From an uncultured Eubacteriales bacterium (GTDB taxonomy: Bacteria; Bacillota; Clostridia; Christensenellales; Pumilibacteraceae), in NCBI GenBank assembly GCA_900555875.1, contig USNB01000027.1, positions 1-10,732 on the forward strand: a stretch of DNA of 10,732 nt, given 5' to 3'. Of this stretch, positions 6,962 to 10,732 are shown in pieces. The number at the start of each line of letters is the position of its first letter. Within the stretch, counting starts at the first letter, position 1. Below the pieces are notes generated by a model that was not told the DNA's origin, searched no databases, and was given only the letters and a program-made list of their open reading frames with translations. The translations under genes were made by a program, and so were the position numbers.

Positions 6962-7798
6962 ATGTTGTTCGATCTGCATAACGATCTGCTTACCGCATCT
7001 GACTGCACGGAATACCGTTCCGTGCTGGAATGGTATTCAAAGGACGGGCTTACCGACATCGTACTTGCGATATGGACTGCCGGTATTCCGGAAGGGACGG
7101 ATATATCCGCTTTTTCCGTGCCGGAGACGGATATAAGAGTTCGTCTTGCAATAGAAGGGCTGGGGAAGCTTCGTGCGTCCGACAGAGCGCGGGCGATCAG
7201 AGAAACGCGTCCCGTTTATGTATCGCTTACGTGGAACGGAGACGATCCGCTTGCCGGCGGATGCGGGTGCGAAAAACCGCTGACGGAAGAGGGCAGGCAG
7301 GCGGTGGACGACATCGCCGGTCATGGATGCGTCCTTGACGTCGCTCATTTGTCCGATATCGCGTTGCGCGACGCGCTGTCATATGCTTCTTCGCGCGGCT
7401 GCCGCGTCATGTGTTCGCATACGGCGTGCCGTGCGTTATGCGCCCATCCGCGTTGTATAACGGATGACGACGCCGTGCGTATAGCCGAGGCGGGCGGCAT
7501 CGTCGGGATCGCCGCAGTGCCGAATTTTCTAGTCTGCGGATTGAAATACGGAGAGAATTGCCAACGGATCGATTACGCCCGTCACATAGCGCATATGTGT
7601 TCGGTCGTAGGTTCCGAAAGGGTCGCGCTCGGTACCGATCTGTACGGAACGGATTATATGCCTGTCGGATTCGGGGGATATGCCGACGTTTCTGCGCTCG
7701 GCGACGATCTGTCGGGTCTCGGGCTGACGGAGAAAGACATTCAGAATATTTTTTATAAGACCGCAGAAACATTTTTCGCGGCAGGGAGCGATATATGA
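6962..7798 (+). CDS. M19-family membrane dipeptidase-like metallohydrolase
   Basis: This 278-aa protein belongs to the peptidase M19 (renal dipeptidase) family of amidohydrolase-fold enzymes, which cleave dipeptides, often with a D-residue at the C-terminal position, using two zinc ions. The expected metal ligands are all visible: H6 and D8 (DLHNDLL), E65 (LAIEG, the bridging Glu), H129 (DVAHLSD) and H153 (CSHTACRALCAHPR). D226 (ALGTDLYG) is the catalytic Asp. The LTWNGDDPL block and the LTEEG helix are also typical. It is shorter than the usual 310-400 aa, apparently by a compact N-terminal region and short loops. No signal peptide or lipobox is present, so it should be cytoplasmic, perhaps recycling peptides. 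There is no clear Shine-Dalgarno site before ATG 6962, eight bases after the previous stop. It overlaps purB by 4 bases (ATGA). Family is strong; substrate unknown. Confidence 0.88.
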   Translation: MLFDLHNDLLTASDCTEYRSVLEWYSKDGLTDIVLAIWTAGIPEGTDISAFSVPETDIRVRLAIEGLGKLRASDRARAIRETRPVYVSLTWNGDDPLAGGCGCEKPLTEEGRQAVDDIAGHGCVLDVAHLSDIALRDALSYASSRGCRVMCSHTACRALCAHPRCITDDDAVRIAEAGGIVGIAAVPNFLVCGLKYGENCQRIDYARHIAHMCSVVGSERVALGTDLYGTDYMPVGFGGYADVSALGDDLSGLGLTEKDIQNIFYKTAETFFAAGSDI

Positions 7799-9222
7799 AA
7801 GATACTTACGAAAACCCGCTTATCACGAGATACGCATCAAGAGAAATGGCACGCGTTTTTTCGGACGATAACAGATTTACTACCTGGCGCAAGCTGTGGA
7901 TAGCTCTTGCCGAAGGAGAAAAGGAACTCGGACTGAATATAACGGACGAGCAGATAGCGCAGATGAAGGCGCATGTTTCGGACATAAACTACGATGTCGC
8001 CGCAGCGCGCGAAAAGCAGGTGCGTCACGATGTTATGGCTCATGTGTATGCGTTCGGGCAGCAGGCCCCGGCAGCGATGCCGATCATACATCTCGGAGCT
8101 ACGAGTTGCTACGTAACGGATAACGCGGAAGTCATACTTATGCGCGAAGCGCTCGAGCTTGTGAAAGGTAAACTGCTTCAGGTGATGAAGAAACTTTCCG
8201 CGTTCGCTCTCGAGTACAAGAGTATGCCCACCCTCGGATTTACTCATCTTCAGCCCGCTCAGCTTACGACCGTGGGAAAGAGGGCGTGTCTCTGGCTCCA
8301 GGATCTCATGATGGACTATGAAGATCTTGTCGCCGTAACGGACGGACTGAAGCTGCGCGGCGTAAAGGGAACCACCGGTACGCAGGCAAGTTTCATGACA
8401 TTGTTTAACGGCGACGGGGAAAAGATCAAAGCGCTTGAAAAGTATGTCGTGGAAAAGATGGGATTCAGATCCGCATTTGCTGTGTCGGGTCAGACGTATA
8501 CGCGCAAACTCGATTATAACGTGCTTTCCGTGCTTTCCCGTATCGCTCAGAGCGCATATAAGTTTGCAAACGATCTCCGTATACTTCAGAACATGAAGGA
8601 GATGGAGGAGCCGTTCGAAAAAGACCAGATAGGCTCGTCGGCAATGGCATACAAGCGTAATCCCATGCGCAGCGAGAGGATGTGCGCTCTTGCAAGGTAC
8701 GTGATAACTCTTCCGGAAAACGAGGCAATCACCGCGTCTACGCAATGGTTCGAGAGAACTCTGGACGACAGTGCGAACAAGCGCATAACGATCCCGCAGG
8801 CGTTCCTTGCGACCGACGGTATACTTAATCTGTATATCAATATCGCGGGAGGAATGGTAGTATACGACAAGGTGATCGCCAAGCATATAGCCGCCGAACT
8901 GCCGTTCATGGCGACCGAAACCATACTGATGGAGTGTGTAAAAGCCGGAGGCGATCGTCAGGAATTGCATGAACTGATTCGCCGTCATTCAATGGATGCC
9001 GGTAAAGTCGTCAAGCAGGAGGGCGGAGACAACGATCTTATAGTCCGTATCAAGAAGGATAAGGCATTTGCCGCAGTGAAGGACAGTATAGACGGTATCA
9101 TGGATCCGAAAAATTTCACGGGAAGAGCTGAGGCGCAGACGGAAGAATTCGTTAACGAACATATAATGCCCATTCTCAGGAGCGAAAAGATTTCGGATGA
9201 GGAAGTCGAAATAAACGTTTGA
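7795..9222 (+). CDS. purB: Adenylosuccinate lyase
   Basis: This 475-aa protein is PurB of the longer clostridial type, a member of the fumarase/aspartase superfamily. It acts twice in purine synthesis, releasing fumarate from SAICAR and from adenylosuccinate. Visible motifs are VRHDVMAHVYAFG (76-88), the HLGATSCYVTDN block (99-110), and THLQPAQ with H151 as the probable catalytic acid. The superfamily signature loop GSSAMAYKRNPMRSERM (270-286) carries the catalytic serine. The start is ATG 7795, with AGGGAG six bases upstream, overlapping the dipeptidase stop. No purine riboswitch or other pur gene is visible nearby, so purB here is apart from a pur operon and is transcribed with the zinc-ribbon and dipeptidase genes. 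The only other high-scoring alternatives in the superfamily (argininosuccinate lyase, fumarase) do not fit the HLGATSCYVTDN block. Confidence 0.96.
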   Translation: MKDTYENPLITRYASREMARVFSDDNRFTTWRKLWIALAEGEKELGLNITDEQIAQMKAHVSDINYDVAAAREKQVRHDVMAHVYAFGQQAPAAMPIIHLGATSCYVTDNAEVILMREALELVKGKLLQVMKKLSAFALEYKSMPTLGFTHLQPAQLTTVGKRACLWLQDLMMDYEDLVAVTDGLKLRGVKGTTGTQASFMTLFNGDGEKIKALEKYVVEKMGFRSAFAVSGQTYTRKLDYNVLSVLSRIAQSAYKFANDLRILQNMKEMEEPFEKDQIGSSAMAYKRNPMRSERMCALARYVITLPENEAITASTQWFERTLDDSANKRITIPQAFLATDGILNLYINIAGGMVVYDKVIAKHIAAELPFMATETILMECVKAGGDRQELHELIRRHSMDAGKVVKQEGGDNDLIVRIKKDKAFAAVKDSIDGIMDPKNFTGRAEAQTEEFVNEHIMPILRSEKISDEEVEINV

Positions 9223-9305
9223 TGAAAATATTTTATGATCGCCGCGGACAGGCGTTTACGGCGCGCGTTTATGGTCATAACTTATTATCGAGAGAATGCA
9301 AATGA
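9222..9305 (+). CDS. 27-codon frame between purB and the membrane gene; tiny protein or psd-like remnant
   Basis: ATG 9222 shares its A with the purB stop (TGATG), and the frame ends at TGA 9303-9305, which overlaps the next gene's ATG (ATGA, 9302-9305). It encodes a 27-aa peptide beginning MKIFYDRRGQAFTARVYG and ending in LLSRECK. No membrane segment is seen, and no strong ribosome-binding site apart from coupling to purB. Its beginning resembles the N-terminus of clostridial phosphatidylserine decarboxylases, which typically start K-Y-Y-N-R-K-T/G, then about six residues, then V-x-G and two Leu/Phe. It may therefore be the stub left after most of such a gene was deleted. The match is recalled from memory and short. 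The alternatives are a real small protein, a leader peptide coupling purB to the next gene, or plain non-coding spacer. Confidence 0.35.
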   Translation: MKIFYDRRGQAFTARVYGHNLLSRECK

Positions 9306-10732
9306 ATTATAATGATAAAAACAAAACGACGGGCGGCAACGGGAAAGCGGGAGCGCTCGGCTATGCGATCATCCTTTTATATGCGCTGTATTTTTTGATA
9401 CTTTTTGCCGAGCGCACGGTAGCCGTCGTTATGGGGTTTGTATCCGACGTTCCGTTCTACGAAAGCGGCGATGTCGTACAATGGTATGCGCACATAGTTA
9501 CTGCCGCGGCGCTCGTTTCGTCTTTCGTTGCGATGGTATTTTTCAATGGAAGCATATTCGGGTTTCTGTTTACCCGCAGGCAAAGATATCTGGAAAAGAC
9601 GGACGCGCGCAATATGGCGGCGGCAGCGGGACTGATACTTGTAGGCGGTATGGTTCATACGACGTTTACGGTGCTTTGGCTGCAGTTTACTGCTTACGGC
9701 TGTCTGCTGATATCCATGCTGCTTCGTTCGATAGGCGCTGGGATGCGTGCGAGATCCGACGTTACGCGCGGCAGGCTGGTAGTGTCGTATCTTTACGTTG
9801 TGTGTTTTTCCATGGCCATACCCGTGGTGTACAGTGCCGACCTCGGTCCTGTGCAGACGGCTTTCGTCGTTCTTGAGATCGTTACGGCGCTTGTCCTTGT
9901 CGCGGCATTTTCTTATCTTCTTTTTACGTTTTACAGGAGCGGCGGTCTTTTGCAGTTCGGTATACCGCTCATCGCGTATACGATAGCTGCCGACATTGCG
10001 ATATTCGTCTTCAGGTATGCCGATACGGCAAATTGGTTCGTTCTGGTATTTCTTATCCTTACTGCGATATTCTGGTTGATCGGACGGATCAAATACGGCA
10101 ACAAGGTGCTTCCTTATTTCGGCGGCAAGTATAAGAAAAAACGCTATTTCGAAGGATGGTACGTAAAGCTCATCGATGCGTCCGGAAAAGCCGTTGCCCT
10201 TATAATCTCGTATCATGCGGAGGCGAGCGGCGAAAGATATTCGATGTTGCAGTTCGTCGGCGAAAACTCTTTCGGTATAAGAAAGGATGTATCGGAATTT
10301 TCCGCCGACGAGGACAGGTTCTCGGCAAGGTTTTGCGGACTGACGGCGGATGAGTCCGGTCTTCATGCGGATATCGACGAGGAAGGTCATACTCTGCACG
10401 GAGACGTAAGGTTCGGAGAGCTTGCCGCGCCGTCGCGCGATATCATGGGACCGTTCGCATCCTTCCCTCTGATGGAATGCAAACACGGAGTCGTTTCGAT
10501 GATGCATTCGCTGTCCGGGCAGCTTGAGATAGACGGCAGGACTTATGATTTCGACGGTGGTACGGGATACATCGAAAAGGATCTCGGCAGGTCTTTTCCG
10601 TCAGAATATTTCTGGACGCAGGCGTCCGACGGCAGATCCTCGGTCATGGCTGCCGTTGCGAGTATCCCTTATATGGGATTGAAGTTTCCGGGATGTATAT
10701 GTTTTGTATATACGGGCGGAAGGGAATACCGG
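9302..10732 (+). CDS. Multi-pass membrane protein fused to a tocopherol-cyclase-like domain (partial, runs off the right edge)
   Basis: The frame from ATG 9302 stays open for 477 codons to the end of the window. Residues 1-17 are polar. Seven or eight hydrophobic helices follow at about 18-36, 62-84, 104-122, 124-141, 159-178, 184-210, 219-236 and 243-261. Residues 271-477 then resemble the tocopherol-cyclase-like family (Pfam Tocopherol_cycl): FEGWYVKL at 283-290, SMLQFVG at 314-320, GPFASFPLMEC at 383-393, and GTGYIEKDLGRSFPSEYFW at 420-438. The last motif is the family's most conserved block. Firmicute homologues have no established reaction and anaerobic Clostridia are not known to make tocopherol. 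The fold is probably lipocalin-like and may act on a membrane lipid. The basic linker at 275-281 (KYKKKRY) suggests the domain is on the cytoplasmic side. An alternative start is ATG 9296 (MQM...). The ribosome site is weak (GAGAGA, 9289-9294); coupling to the 27-codon frame is possible. Confidence 0.8.
   Translation, partial: MNYNDKNKTTGGNGKAGALGYAIILLYALYFLILFAERTVAVVMGFVSDVPFYESGDVVQWYAHIVTAAALVSSFVAMVFFNGSIFGFLFTRRQRYLEKTDARNMAAAAGLILVGGMVHTTFTVLWLQFTAYGCLLISMLLRSIGAGMRARSDVTRGRLVVSYLYVVCFSMAIPVVYSADLGPVQTAFVVLEIVTALVLVAAFSYLLFTFYRSGGLLQFGIPLIAYTIAADIAIFVFRYADTANWFVLVFLILTAIFWLIGRIKYGNKVLPYFGGKYKKKRYFEGWYVKLIDASGKAVALIISYHAEASGERYSMLQFVGENSFGIRKDVSEFSADEDRFSARFCGLTADESGLHADIDEEGHTLHGDVRFGELAAPSRDIMGPFASFPLMECKHGVVSMMHSLSGQLEIDGRTYDFDGGTGYIEKDLGRSFPSEYFWTQASDGRSSVMAAVASIPYMGLKFPGCICFVYTGGREYR

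Noticed and set aside
7837..8988. Open frame of 383 codons on the minus strand opposite purB
   Set aside because: It is a shadow of purB: Cys/His/Arg-rich composition, no motif, and no ribosome-binding site of note.
9255..9288. Promoter-like boxes TTTACG and TATTAT before the membrane gene
   Set aside because: The boxes are 22 bases apart, too far for a sigma-A promoter, and no better pair was found in the gap; co-transcription with purB is simpler.
9377..10507. Open frame of 376 codons on the minus strand
   Set aside because: It is antisense to the membrane/tocopherol-cyclase-like gene, which has clear helices and family motifs. The minus-strand product is Arg/Lys/His/Tyr-rich low-quality sequence with no motif.

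Overview
The window (about 50% GC) looks like a chromosomal, vertically inherited piece of a Firmicute of class Clostridia, probably an uncultured gut-type lineage. The main reasons are the fusion of IspH to a multi-domain S1 protein, which is typical of Clostridia, the gene order cmk-plsC-ispH/S1 known from that class, heavy use of ATA (Ile) and AGA (Arg) codons, and the long clostridial-type adenylosuccinate lyase. No mobile element, integrase, CRISPR array, tRNA or rRNA is visible. All genes lie on the + strand.

Region 1 (1-5291) is one tightly packed operon segment: the end of surE (nucleotidase), a BaiN/YhiN-type flavoprotein, an AroH-type chorismate mutase, cytidylate kinase (cmk), a PlsC-like acyltransferase with a charged C-terminal tail, and the ispH-S1 fusion. 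Successive genes overlap by 4 to 14 bases, so translation is very probably coupled. The functions are housekeeping: nucleotide recycling, aromatic amino acids, CTP/dCTP supply, phosphatidic acid synthesis, isoprenoid precursor synthesis and translation. A 13-bp perfect hairpin ends the unit.

Region 2 (5292-5423) is a 132-bp intergenic gap holding that hairpin and a near-consensus sigma-A promoter (TTTACA-17-TATAAT), which starts the next unit.

Region 3 (5424-9222) holds an unrecognised zinc-ribbon/helical protein of 509 aa, a short M19-family dipeptidase-like protein, and purB (adenylosuccinate lyase, purine synthesis).

Region 4 (9222-10732) holds a 27-codon reading frame that shares its first base with the purB stop and its end with the next start. 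It may be a tiny protein or a leftover N-terminus resembling phosphatidylserine decarboxylase. After it comes a gene that runs off the window: 7-8 predicted membrane helices fused to a tocopherol-cyclase-like domain. This fusion is the least ordinary gene here.

The best leads are the membrane/tocopherol-cyclase-like fusion, the possible internal translation start at the IspH/S1 junction (Shine-Dalgarno-like site plus a sharp change in lysine codon use), and the 27-codon frame. I found no convincing new defence or mobile system.
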